DNA of 64,000 nucleotides from Guillardia theta CCMP2712 (GCF_000315625.1 NW_005434626.1:406867-470866), one strand, 5' to 3'; positions 54,465-64,000 are shown, counted from the stretch's first letter. Translations and numbers: made by a program. Notes: generated from the letters alone by a model not told the origin.

Positions 54465-55216
54465 GAAAGAACAAAAACAGCAACATGGTATTGTGGTATG
54501 AGATGTGGTAGTGGGCATGATAACCTGTGAGAAGCACTGGCAGGAATGATATTTGATCCGGAGCACAAGTTTTAACCTGTTTCAGCTCAGCCTTTCCACA
54601 CGCCCTCCGCTGATCGTCGGTAGAGCTGAAATCTTGACTAGAATGAGATGTTTGTTTCATGTACATGCTGTGGTCATCAGCATGCAGCTGTCAGTGCGTC
54701 AAGTCAGCTGGAAGACATCTCCTCCCTGCTCTCCCTCCTTGCAGGTCTCGGTCTTGGAAGATGCTCCCACTTCATTTTTAGTCGTGCAACTCAAAACAGG
54801 GAGAGAAAACGATGATGTGTGCCTCCATAGATATCATCGGAGGATAGACGGAGGAGGAGGACAAAGGAAGGCGGTCCAAGGGGTCAGTATTCTCAGACGG
54901 TGGAGCGAAGAATGCAAGCATGCTCAGGTAGGATGATGGTAAGACAGTTTTGAGGAACGGAAGGGGAAGGGAGTACTCGAGGCAGGAGGATGGGCAAAGA
55001 GGCAGATCTTTGCTTCTCATCTTGTCATCATCGAACTTCGGTCGGAGAAGGAACATCTGCTCGAAGGTCCACGTCCTCCCTTGCGGGGTTGTAGCACTCG
55101 AGATGCTCGCTCCTCCTGCTCGCAGGGTCAGGGACAAGGAGAACGAGCTGGTCGACGTTCAGGGTAGAGAGAAGATTCGACATGGGCAATGAGTACCGAT
55201 GATGCAGAAAGAGGAG

Positions 55217-55501
55217 GAGAGGGAGGGAGGGAGGGAGGGAGGGAGGGAGGGAGGGAGGGAGGGAGGGAGGGAGGGAGGGAGGGAGGGAGGAGGAGGAGGA
55301 GGAGGAGGAGAGAAGAGGAGGAGGAGGAGGAGGGAGGAGGAGGAGGGAGGAGGAGGAGGANNNNNNNNNNNNNNNNNNNNNNNNNNNNNNNNNNNNNNNN
55401 NNNNNNNNNNNNNNNNNNNNNNNNNNNNNNNNNNNNNNNNNNNNNNNNNNNNNNNNNNNNGGAGGAGGAGGAGGAGGAGGAGGGGGGAGGGTGGGGGAGG
55501 G
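55217..55501. repeat. (GGGA)n and (GGA)n array with assembly gap
   Basis: About 18 GGGA units (55217-55290), then GGA triplets, then 100 N (55361-55460), then GGA triplets again. The true length is unknown. Confidence 0.9.
55361..55460. other. Assembly gap, 100 N
   Basis: Exactly 100 N, a conventional placeholder for a gap of unknown size, inside a GGA repeat. Confidence 0.98.
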
Positions 55502-55565
55502 GGTTCGAGGCGAATGGCAAAGATGGGATGAATGGTGGAAAGAAAGGAGGCAGAGGAGACTTCAC

Positions 55566-55678
55566 CGGCACATGTCCAAGAAGAAATCCCACCAGAGGGC
55601 CCATAGACGAGGAACGACTCGTTCAGGGAATCCTCCGCAGTCCCTGAAAGAAGCGAATAAATGAAGAAGTAATGCACA

Positions 55679-55750
<72 letters not shown>

Positions 55751-56371
55751 CCCCCTCCCACTGCTCCCCTCCATTACCGGAATCGCGTGCACCGCCAAGG
55801 TTTGACCCCAACCATGTGAAAAACCTTAGGAAGCAGAAATGAGCAGAAAATATAAACAGACATTCCATTCCCTTCCTGGAATCGAGAAGAGATGTGAAGG
55901 TGAAAGAGTGTAGCGATGGGGCTATTCCAGGGGAGAGGAGAGGGGAAATGGTGAAGGGAAGACACGAAAATGCAAGAGTTGTGGAGAGGAAAGTGAAGGG
56001 TTGAGGAGAAGCGGGCGCCCCTCTCCCCTCAAGGGTTTGGGGGACGAGAGGAGAGGACAGGAGAGGAGAAGAGAGGAGAGGAGAGGAGAGGAGAGGGGAA
56101 GAGTGGAGAGGACAGGACAGGACAGGACAGGAGAGTGAAGGAGAGGAGAGGGGAGGACAGGAGAGTGAAGGAGAGGAGAGGAGAGGGGAGGGGAGGGGAG
56201 GGGAAGATGTGAGGAAAAGCACCACAGATGTTTTACCTTTATGCTCCACCATTGGAAGTCAAGGAGCCAGTAAAAGGCTTCGGGATTTCCTGTCTTGCTT
56301 TTGACGAAATTGTAGATGTAAGGGAGACGATCCCATCGCTGAAACAGAACTCAGAATCTCCCCGTCCCCGT

Positions 56372-56438
<67 letters not shown>

Positions 56439-58100
56439 TAACCCTATTGCTCACATCTGTCTCACTTTCTGTCTTCTGTCAATGATCATTAGCGCCTCGC
56501 ATGTCTGTCCACTTTATCCTTCTCCTCCTTCTCCTCCTTCTCCTTCTCCTCCTTCTCCTCCTGCTCCTCCTTCTCCTCCTTCTCCTCCTTCTCCTCCCGC
56601 TCTTCCCTTCTGCCCCCCTCTCCAACCATAGTTTCTTTCTACCTGTCCGAAGTACGCATTGAGAAAGCCTTGATCTCCGTCGTCGTAAGAGGGAAGTTTG
56701 TGCATCTTCTCCTGCATGTCTTTGAAAGTCTCCAAGTTTGGCTCGAGCAGCATGAAGCCGCTGCAAGTTACAATCAAGTCAGACGCTCCTCCTGCTCCTG
56801 CCCCTATCCTCCTCCTCCTTTACTTCCTGCTCCTCCTTTTGTATCTCCCGCTCCTCCACAACCTGACTGGACCTCCTCTCCCTGTCCCAGTCACTTTCCG
56901 CCCGAGTTCCGCCTCCCATCCCTTCCTGCCTCCCCAACCTGTTAAAGAAAATAGGAGGGGCAACATCTGGAATGGCAGCGAAATTCTGAGTGAGAGGCCA
57001 CTGCATGAGCTCGTCAATGTTTTGGACGACCTGAAGGAAATTCAAACGTAAGAAGAGAGGAGGAGAAAATGGGAGAGAGAAGGAATGGGTGGATGGAGAA
57101 GGGGGGAAGAGAGGAGGAGCAAGAGACTGCGAATAAGATTATGATGAGTGGAAATCGAGTAGGAAGAGAGGATGAAAAGAATGAAGGAGGAAGAGGAGGA
57201 GGAGGAGGAGGGGGGGGGATTTAGGTGGAAGAAATCGATGAAAGGGACAAAGCGAACAAAGGAGGAGAAGGAGAAAGAACAAGAGAGAGAAACGAACGAG
57301 CAGGGGCTATGAACAGGAAAGGAGGAGGGGGAAGAAGTACCAGTTGATCAGCATCAAGGAACACAACCCTCTCATACTCCACAAGGGTCCAAGCTTGCAT
57401 CTTCGTGTACACCTGAGAGAAGTTGAGGAAGTTGTGAGGGAGTCACGATCGCTCTACCTGCTCCCATGACTTCTCCTCCAACTTCTGCTTGAAGGAGGCG
57501 AACGGGTTCGAGACGGCATCAACGTCCTTGACGACAATCTTGACGAGCAGGAGTGACAAGTGAGGAGGTGAGAAGTTGCAGTTGATGTCACCCCAGCATG
57601 GCGGAACATGGAGTGAACGTGTTTAGAGACCTGTGAGAAGCGATGAACAACAATGATGCGAAGATGGAGAGGGGAGGGAGAGGGAAACAGAGGGAAGCAG
57701 CGATGCAAGAAGAGGAGAGGGGAAAGGAGGACACGGAAGCAGAGGAGAGGAGAGGAGAGGAGAGGAGAGGAGAGGAGAGGAGAGGAGAGGAGAGAGGAGA
57801 GGAGAGAGGAGAGGAGAGGAGAGGAGAGAGGAGAGGAGAGGAGAGAGGATGCGATGATTTGGATGTCACCTTGCTCGTTATCATGGCAATGAATGGAAAC
57901 TTTGAGCCAACTTTCGTCAAAGAGTACGCGAGGACCTGCAAACTCCATAACTCATCATCAAGATTATCTTCACCTCATTCTCTGTTCTCCACCACCGCCA
58001 CCGCCGCCGCCGCAGCCGCCGCCGCCGCCGCCGCCACCACCACCACCACCACCACCTCCTCCTCCTCCTCCTCCTCCTCCTCCTCCTCACCACCACCACC

Positions 58101-58145
<45 letters not shown>

Positions 58146-58209
58146 TACCAATGTTCCCAGTGCAAACTCGTCTGTTGCCACAAGGGTAACGAAGGCCCCA
58201 GGAAGTTTC
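55566..58209 (-). CDS. GT8 glycosyltransferase (glycogenin/galactinol-synthase-like)
   Basis: Exons read in phase from the minus strand: 58209-58149 (KLPGAFVTLVATDEFALGTL), 57935-57870 (VLAYSLTKVGSKFPFIAMIT), 57630-57592 (VSKHVHSMFRHAG), 57538-57458 (VDAVSNPFASFKQKLEEKSW), 57412-57341 (YTKMQAWTLVEYERVVFLDADQL), 57030-56939 (NIDELMQWPLTQNFAAIPDV), 56760-56643 (NSGFMLLEPNLETFKDMQEK...YDDGDQGFLNAYF) and 56338-56237 (RLPYIYNFVKSKTGNPEAFY). DAD is the metal/UDP-sugar motif; NSGxMxLEP and DQGxLNxYF are GT8 hallmarks. It should transfer a sugar from a UDP-sugar. The next exon (about 55643-55566, ERVVPRLWALWWDFFLDMC) fits the family C-terminus but its phase was not reconciled. The start exon lies above 58209 and the 3' end at or beyond the gap; both are missing from this model. 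Confidence 0.8.
55681..55750. repeat. (TGCTCC)n array in GT8 intron
   Basis: Twelve TGCTCC units on the plus strand, in the minus-strand intron before the exon ending VVPRLWALWWDFFLDMC. Confidence 0.9.
56361..56440. repeat. (CCCCGT)n/(CCTCGT)n array in GT8 intron
   Basis: CCCCGT units grade into CCTCGT units, in the intron just upstream (minus strand) of the RLPYIYNF exon. Confidence 0.9.
57742..57850. repeat. (GGAGA)n array in GT8 intron
   Basis: Purine pentanucleotides between the VSKHVHSM exon and the VLAYSLTK exon. Confidence 0.9.
57995..58144. repeat. Five-block triplet array in GT8 intron
   Basis: (CCG), (CAC), (CCT), (CAC) and (CAT) blocks in order, filling most of the intron 57936-58148. 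Frames through it give the Pro, His and Trp runs; splicing removes it. Confidence 0.9.
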
Positions 58210-59246
58210 CTACGAGCGATGAGACACGGAGCCGACCCGAAACAGCAGAACCTGACGCTGTCCGTTGATTTGCCTTCAGCTCTTTCTCCTTCGTTCCTTT
58301 CCCTTACATCACCAGGGTTTGACTCGAGTTCTCTTGCTCACCGTTTCTCGGTCGCACCCAAAACTGGTGTTGAGTTCCATACACGAAGGGACTGAGGTGA
58401 TGTCAGAATACATGCATGTTGTGTTGAGGACAACAGCACCTTCCTCCGACGTGTCTTCCATCCAACAACACGGACACGTTTGTGAGGCCGTGCTGTTGGG
58501 CATGTCAAGGCAGGCCATCAACTCCCTTGCTCTCACCTCAGGAGCAGATATGGTGACCCATTCATGCACAATCATGACATGAAAGCTGGAGAAACATGTT
58601 GAGAACCGACAAACATGCACGCATCTTGCCGAACCATCCGCCTCCTCGGTCCTGGCGTACCTTCATCTCAGATTTCTACATCCTCAGCATCGCAAGAGTG
58701 TACCTCAATGGTCCCGGAGAGAGGGGCAGGAGCCGTTGACACGACCAAACGTTTCAAGATGTCTTTGGAGGAAGACACATTCCGTCCTCTGTCACTTCTG
58801 ATCAGACCAGCAAGAATTTCACATTGCGACTAGTCAGACTTGCTGTCGATCAGCTGGATGGTCAGAGTAGAAGGCCGCCCCTGACAACTGATCAGCCTTG
58901 CCGCATGGCTGTAGCTTGCCTCACCACTGAGGCTGTCCTGGTAGCATCGCCTTTCACGATCACATCTGCAACTTCCTGCTCACACGTTCCTTCTGAAACA
59001 TGGAATCAGTTATCCTTGGGGATGCTTGCAGAAGCTGCGTGCCTGTAAGAAAGCAGAAGACGACGACAAGTGCGATGACTGCAGAATGTTCGAGCATCTC
59101 ATCACGTGTGAGAATCTTCTAAGACCATTTTTGTTCAGGGCTGTCTGAATGGAGAAGATCGTGAGTTCCCGAGAAATGGAGATAAACTGTGCTCTATATC
59201 TCCATCCTTCAAGGCACTGGAATGTAATCCGCAACTATCGCAAGAC
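58210..59246 (-). other. Probable further minus-strand exons upstream of GT8
   Basis: Minus-strand frames at about 58620-58360 (HEWVTISAPEVRARELMACL, several Cys and three N-glycosylation motifs, ending at a good GTGAGC donor near 58362), 58800-58660 (GRNVSSSKDILKRLVVSTAP, LSGTIEVHSCDAEDVEI) and 58990-58890 (CEQEVADVIVKGDATRTASV) look coding. They may be the luminal N-terminus of the GT8 protein or a separate gene. Phases were not linked. No plus-strand gene is as convincing. Confidence 0.35.
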
Positions 59247-60801
59247 ATGATCTCTTCATGCATCTTTCCTCCCGCTCTACCTCTCCTCCCCTCCCCTCCC
59301 TCCCCCCCCCTCCTCTCCCCTCTCTCCCCCCTACCCTCTGCATCAATCCAGAGTCGGGCGTATGTTAACCGCAACAGCTGGATGACCACAGGTTTATATT
59401 CCATGTCCTGTGCGCCTGGACCTTGGGGAGGCGCCTTCATGCGCCCCGCCTTCGCTCCTTCCCCGGTGCTGGCAGGAGGATCTTCTCTCAAGTTAGCTGG
59501 AGGAAGACGAGGGCTGAACTCCCTGAGCATGACGAACAAGGTGAGGGCTGTGGTCGGGGTCTTGTCCATGGGTAAGGTTTTACGTACAGGTGTTCGTGGC
59601 TGGAGGGACGGGTAAAGTTGGTCGTATTGTTGTGAAGAGACTTCTGGAAGAAGACTGGAAGTATGTTTGACATATTACATTATACTCGTTGTTGTCGTCT
59701 TGTTTTCTCATCTATCTCTCTTTGTTCAGGGTTGTCGCCATCGCAAGGAACGAAACATCAGACATAGCTCGCGAGCTGGCCAGCATGGGCGCAGAAGTTC
59801 GCAAGGTCAGACGTGGCATGTGATGATGGTGTTTGACATCTCTTCCTCTCAACCTCTTCTCTCCTGTCTCGTTGATACATGTCGACGCTCGCTGAGACGA
59901 AAACCTGACGCTAGTATCAGGGGGACGTTTGTGATCTTGAAGGACTGAAGGAGTGCATGAAGGGCTGCGAGTACGTCGTTTCTCTTGTTGGCTGCAGCCC
60001 TCCTCGATTTGTCAAGATCTCTGATCTATGGAGCGATCCTCGCAAAGACGCGAATCATCCAGCAAACGTTCAGTACCAGGGGGTGAAAAACCTGTTGGAA
60101 GCGTCAAAGACCGAGAATGTAAAGAAGTTCGTGCGGCTGACAGGGCTAGCAGTGGGAGCAAGCCCTTGGAACCCCGTCTCTATCCTCTTTAGCCTTCTCC
60201 TTAGCTTCTCTACCTACTGGAACCGCAAGGGAGAGATGCTGCTGCGGGAAAGCGGAGTCGACTACAGTATCATACGCCCAGGAGGCTTGAAAGACGTCCC
60301 TCGGGCCAGGGAGGGGACAGACAAGCTCTTCCTGGCCAGCGAGGCCTGGGGAGACAAAACTCCTCCCTTCACTACCGGCATCTCGCGCGCTGACGTGGCA
60401 GATCTCTGCTGCCTCTCCTTGACCGACAAGCGACTCTCGCGTGCGACCCTGCGGGTGAACAGGATGCGTCCTCCCACAGCGGACAACAACTACTTCGAAG
60501 ACCCGCAGGCAAAGAGCACGTGGGAGGAGCTCCTGGATACGGTGAGGCGGCTCTTACAACGTTTCTTTACCTGTAAGTCTCACACATCCCTTGTACCTCC
60601 TCCTCTCCCTCCCACCAGGTCGAGCCAGACAAGAAACCTCTCGAGGAAGTCGACTACACCCTCCCTGTCGGCCTCGCAGCCACAGCAGGTTTGCTTCTTC
60701 CCTTCCCATCGTCTTCTTCTCTTCATGATGCTGCAGTTGCCGGGGTGCTCGGCATCGTCGTGGGCTGGGTCGCGAAGCTGGCTCTATCCTTGTTCGGATG
60801 A
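59247..60801 (+). CDS. NAD(P)-binding SDR/NmrA-like protein, probably plastid
   Basis: The exon ending at 59540 splices over a 49-nt intron to VFVAGGTGKVGRIVVKRLLE (59590 on), the G-x-x-G-x-x-G nucleotide-binding loop, then VVAIARNETSDIARELASMG (basic residue after strand 2 suggests NADP), GDVCDLEGLKECMKGCEYVV, FVRLTGLAVGASPWNPVSIL, KGEMLLRESGVDYSIIRPGG, GISRADVADLCCLSL and a C-terminal hydrophobic segment VAGVLGIVVGWVAKLALSLF to TGA 60799-60801. This is the atypical SDR fold of chloroplast Tic62/HCF173-like proteins. The N-terminus has a Phe-Ala-Pro-rich stretch (GGAFMRPAFAPSPVLAGG) that may be a transit peptide; the true start (59247, 59382 or 59403) is uncertain. It converges on the next gene with 51 bp between stops. 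Confidence 0.7.
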
Positions 60802-60852
60802 AGCTCCGTTGGAAAATCGCTCTTGGCGTTCATGATGAAAATTCTCTCCCTC

Positions 60853-62877
60853 TCAGCGTCCGATGAGGTTGCGAACTTTGATGTACCGCATGTGCGACTG
60901 CGTGTTCTCCAGCGCCGCCATGGACATGAGGGTGAGGCGGACTTCGGAGATGTGGCCTTGTACGCCCAGCAGGACCGCCTCCTTGGTGCGCAGCCGGACG
61001 TTGACCGTGACATCTCTCCTGCCGAAGTAGTCGGAGAAGCTATCTGTCCCTGACATCTTGTCCGTGATCCTCACGATCTCCGTGTCGACGTCGTTCTTGA
61101 TGATGTCAAGACACTTGCACACGCTTGCGATGTCGTCGAAGACCAGAGTCTGCCGGCAGATGTCACGAAGCCGCGAGACGTCGCCGCCGTAACATCGCAC
61201 TGCCTTCTCGATCGCTCGAGTCTCGCTCTTTGTGTCCGCCCACTTGACAGACGATAGCATATCCTGGTACTTGCAAGCCTCCTCCCACAGCACGAAGGTG
61301 TCCTTTTCCGAGTTCCCAGCCAACGAGACGTATCCTCGTGACAGCATCGCCCATCGCTGAACCTTGGCAAGGAGGATGTACTGCATGCTTGCTGCCTGCG
61401 CAAACAGCCGGTCGAGAGACAGCACGGCATTGCCAAATAGCGAGGAGTGCCATGCTTGCTTCCTCCAAACAGGAGGGGCGACAGGGACTTCGATCTCCGA
61501 CTCTACTGAGGTGTAGGACACCGACGTCCGAACCCGCTTTATCGAGTCCTCCTGCCGCGCACTCTTGTTCTGGCAGCTCTTGCTGATCTCCTTGGACATT
61601 TCCCGCAGCGAGTCGAGCTGCTCGTCCTGCCCAAGGTACTCCAACACGATCTTCCAACCGGCATCGTAACGAGCCTTGTCTTGCATCACGAGGTTCAGGC
61701 TGGTGTAGGTCACGTGAAATCTGTAGAGGAGGATGAACAAGCTTGCAAGCGAGACTATCAAACCGACTTTCACAAAATTGGGGTAAGACATCAGGAGCCC
61801 CAGCACCAGCCACCCGAAGAAGGTGAGGAGCGAAGCCGTCCAGTAGTACATCTCATTCTCGAAGAAGAAGATGATAACGAACACGCTGAACGAAGAGAAG
61901 GCGAGCAGAAGCGTACTCGTCCGATTATCACGATCCATGTAGGCAATGAGACAGAGAGTAACCACAATAATCAAGATACCATATTGCATCCAAATCTTGC
62001 CAATGTGCTCTCGCCTCAACAAGCCCAGCACAGCAGGTACACCGAGTGACAGAGTCCTCATCAACGCCATGAGAAGGATGAGAAGCATCTCTACACTCGG
62101 AGCGCTGAGATCGAAGCTTTCCACATAGTTCCTTGCCATGGAAGTGTTGTAGTCACCTTGGCCGAACTTGAAGATGGCAAGGTCGCCAGTGTTGACTGCC
62201 AGCAGATCCACCTGGTATTGCGAAGCCCCGATGATCGTCCATTCTTGTCTGTCGTGAGATCCAGAGACAGTGAAGGATGTGGGATCGCGTTCTGTCATGT
62301 TGTCAGATGTTATGAAATAGAAGCCGTTGCTCTGCACTGGGAATTCGTAGTCGAGGTTGATGGTACCGTTCTTGTGAACCTGATACTGACCGATCAAGCC
62401 GGGCTGTCTCAAGTCATGGACTACATCTCCTCCATCTCTCATCATTCCAAAGTGTTTGACGTTCGGGCTCCCGACTGACTTGTTCTCTCTCTCTCTCAGT
62501 ACTGCAAACTTGAAATGGCGATATGTGGTGTAACCATTGTTGAAATACTTTCTTGTCCAAACTGTCGTCAACGAAAGATACATACTTGAGATGGCAAGCA
62601 GGATTAGGAGAAATCCTTTTCTGCTAAGCGCCGCTTGCATAGGCCGCGCACAGAAGAAAACACTTGCATCCGGCCCACGATGCATGTTTTCTATGTAATA
62701 TATCAATTTTGTGTCCAAGCTTACTCTCTGCTCCACAAGTTTGCGAAAGTACTTCCGCATAGCCAGACATCTTTTAGACCAGCATCTGTGAAGACTTTCG
62801 ATAGTTGACAGCCTCTTTGACTGAAATGGATAGCGAAATCCGTGCAGAAAATCAACAAGTTCATGCTCGCCCGACAT
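60853..62877 (-). CDS. Multi-pass membrane protein: discoidin-like ectodomain plus RelA/SpoT-like tail
   Basis: Intronless, 674 residues from ATG 62877 to TGA 60853-60855. Residues 1-85 are basic and cytosolic. TM1 is about 88-107. Residues 110-260 form an extracytoplasmic domain with YRHFKFAVLRER and GFYFITSDNMTERDPTSFTVSGSHDRQEW; this N-x-x-ERDPxSxxVxGSxDxxxW pattern is that of discoidin/F5-8C-like beta-sandwiches. Five more TM segments are at about 262-284, 297-313, 321-340, 345-363 and 370-386. The cytosolic tail (about 555-670) reads RCYGGDVSRLRDICRQTLVF, RDVTVNVRL, GHISEVRLTLMSMAALENTQSHMRY; order and motifs resemble the RelA/SpoT-like fold in many protist proteins (D-x-x-R-x-x-x, YRDV-x-x-N-x-R, EVQLHL...GH-x-x-Y). 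Catalytic residues are not obvious. Role unknown; a sensor is my inference. Confidence 0.75.
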   Translation of the reverse strand: MSGEHELVDFLHGFRYPFQSKRLSTIESLHRCWSKRCLAMRKYFRKLVEQRVSLDTKLIYYIENMHRGPDASVFFCARPMQAALSRKGFLLILLAISSMYLSLTTVWTRKYFNNGYTTYRHFKFAVLRERENKSVGSPNVKHFGMMRDGGDVVHDLRQPGLIGQYQVHKNGTINLDYEFPVQSNGFYFITSDNMTERDPTSFTVSGSHDRQEWTIIGASQYQVDLLAVNTGDLAIFKFGQGDYNTSMARNYVESFDLSAPSVEMLLILLMALMRTLSLGVPAVLGLLRREHIGKIWMQYGILIIVVTLCLIAYMDRDNRTSTLLLAFSSFSVFVIIFFFENEMYYWTASLLTFFGWLVLGLLMSYPNFVKVGLIVSLASLFILLYRFHVTYTSLNLVMQDKARYDAGWKIVLEYLGQDEQLDSLREMSKEISKSCQNKSARQEDSIKRVRTSVSYTSVESEIEVPVAPPVWRKQAWHSSLFGNAVLSLDRLFAQAASMQYILLAKVQRWAMLSRGYVSLAGNSEKDTFVLWEEACKYQDMLSSVKWADTKSETRAIEKAVRCYGGDVSRLRDICRQTLVFDDIASVCKCLDIIKNDVDTEIVRITDKMSGTDSFSDYFGRRDVTVNVRLRTKEAVLLGVQGHISEVRLTLMSMAALENTQSHMRYIKVRNLIGR

Positions 62878-64000
62878 TGATCCGCAGTTCCCAGGGTGGG
62901 TCTGCTATCCCTTGTACAAAAATTGTCCAGAATGACTTGGTAGTTAATATATCCAGACTATGCTGCCCTCAAGAGAAAGGAAAAGGAGCTTCCCACCAAC
63001 CCCTGCTTTTCTGTCATCAACATCCACTTAAGAAGCTCTCTAGACTGTTGTTGCGCAACTACCCTTCCTCTTGCTCGTTCTGATTGTTGTTTCTTCTCAT
63101 TTCAAGCACAAATCCGATCGTCCTCATTGTTTGTTCGAACCGCGCTTGCTCTTTACTACAAAACGCAGGCTCTCCTCACCACTCCATTTTGCCAGCAGCA
63201 CCGCACCCACCCATACCCTCTGAACTAGAACACCCTACCCCGCCCCACCATGAAGATTTTAGTCCCCGATACTACTACACCCCCTTTCTCATGTCAGTAC
63301 CCCTTCCTATTCCATACTACCCACCCCATAGTCATAACTTCTTGCGAGGGATTCATCAGAGACCCCCTGTTTTCCTATCCAAAAGGTAGGTCAGTTGAGA
63401 CCCTACCACGGGACTCAGCTGTTATGTGAGGAAAACCACCCCAGTACCCCTCTTTCACCACACCCACCCTATGATACTACCCCCTCGACCAGACCCTCTA
63501 GGAAGAGGACCCAATAATGTCCTACAATGGTTAACATAGCCCTCATCCCCCCTCGTGAATTATCCATCCCCCAACCCCCACCCCCATTTCTATCCCCAAT
63601 CCTGGTACTGTAACCACCCACCCGACATGCTTACGGAGGTTTCAACCGACGCGGTTCGCGCTATCCCAGTGGTAAAAACTCTCAATATTAACTAAAACCT
63701 TGGGCATGTCTGCGACCCTTTGAAGTTTGCCAACTTGCCAATCGTTTCCAGTTCAGTCACTGCCGCGGAGCCCGCCGCCCGGCCGGGCACTGGCGGGCCG
63801 GTGACAGCCCGGCGGGCTTTCCGGGCCCGGGACGCCATCCCAGGAGTCGGCGGCTCCGGGGGTCCATCACGGCCGCCCGCCGCGGCGGCGCGGGAGGCTC
63901 GGCGTCACCGTGCGCGGCGCGGCGCCGCGGCACCGGCCGCAGCCCGGCCCGGCACCGCGCACCGTACTGTAGCACAGGCTGTGACTCAGCGGCGCCGCCG
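62878..64000. other. Spacer with CTACCCC-type island and terminal GC island
   Basis: 62878-63180 is ordinary (5' flank of the membrane-protein gene). 63180-63620 is rich in CCACCC, TACCCC and CACCCC. 63750-64000 is about the most GC-rich DNA in the window (GCCCGG, GGCGCGGCGCC words). No gene seen. Confidence 0.6.

Larger units (their letters stand above)
53856..54480 (+). repeat. Segmental duplication carrying the lysine-rich gene, copy B
   Basis: Partner of 51780-52315, same orientation. Contains after the stop a segment (about 54300-54385) that copy A lacks but inverted copy C keeps, so copy A probably lost it. Confidence 0.85.
54481..55565. other. Spacer with possible 3' exons of the GT8 gene and an assembly gap
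   Basis: The minus strand at about 55190-55010 is open in two frames (DQLVLLVPDPASRRSEHLEC; RTWTFEQMFLLRPKFDDDKM) and could hold the last GT8 exon, but the gap prevents a check. On the plus strand 54748-54930 (VLEDAPTSFLVVQLKTGREN) is also open. Undecided. Confidence 0.35.

Overview
The window is eukaryotic nuclear DNA. Genes are broken by many GT-AG introns, the shortest only about 46-60 nt, and a few GC-AG. Most genes sit on both strands with short gaps, and microsatellites fill introns and spacers. A triose-phosphate/phosphate translocator (36091-37964, minus) carries an N-terminal leader with an Ala-Phe motif, the signature of proteins sent to plastids of red-algal secondary origin. With the intron style and the protein mix (TKL-like kinases, secreted LRR protein, glycogenin-type GT8, SETD3-like SET protein), this points to an alga with a complex red plastid. 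A cryptophyte such as Guillardia theta is my best guess; that is inference, not a database match.

Layout, left to right: a CRAL-TRIO/Sec14 gene (628-3311); a membrane-anchored SETD3-like SET protein (4766-6384); a protein with a ubiquitin-like fold at each end (7854-11198); an acidic protein with three Sfi1-like Trp repeats (11349-12722, minus); a Glu/Lys/Arg-rich coiled-coil protein (14433-17616) converging on an 845-residue kinase with tandem FY...NP...KYG repeats (17684-20267, minus). Next come an unrecognised intron-rich gene (22199 to about 24700), an armadillo-like gene (25417-27191, minus) and a coiled-coil gene (27437-29580, minus). A 3.9-kb inverted array of about 0.7-kb units follows (29374-33315) and has duplicated the 5' end of that coiled-coil gene.

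The right half holds another coiled-coil gene (34173-35748), the translocator, a MYND zinc-finger protein (40272-41030), a coiled-coil kinase (41278-44088, minus), a gene-poor stretch with a 120-bp exact duplication beside a plant-type telomere motif, a secreted LRR protein (48514-51012, minus), two near-identical genes for a 36-residue lysine-rich protein with clear TATA boxes plus an inverted 5'-truncated copy (51780-54480), a GT8 glycosyltransferase (55566-58209, minus) beside a 100-N assembly gap, a probable plastid SDR-type protein (59247-60801), and a 674-residue multi-pass membrane protein combining a discoidin-like ectodomain with a RelA/SpoT-like tail (60853-62877, minus).

Between genes lie islands of two unusual kinds: GC-rich stretches built from few short words (GAGTC, CACTGA, GGTACC, GATGATC) and stretches dominated by GGGGTAG or its complement whose strand switches abruptly. 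Their origin is unknown to me. No tRNA, rRNA, snRNA or CRISPR was recognised. Exon borders are my readings of splice sites and frame; where they could not be reconciled this is stated.
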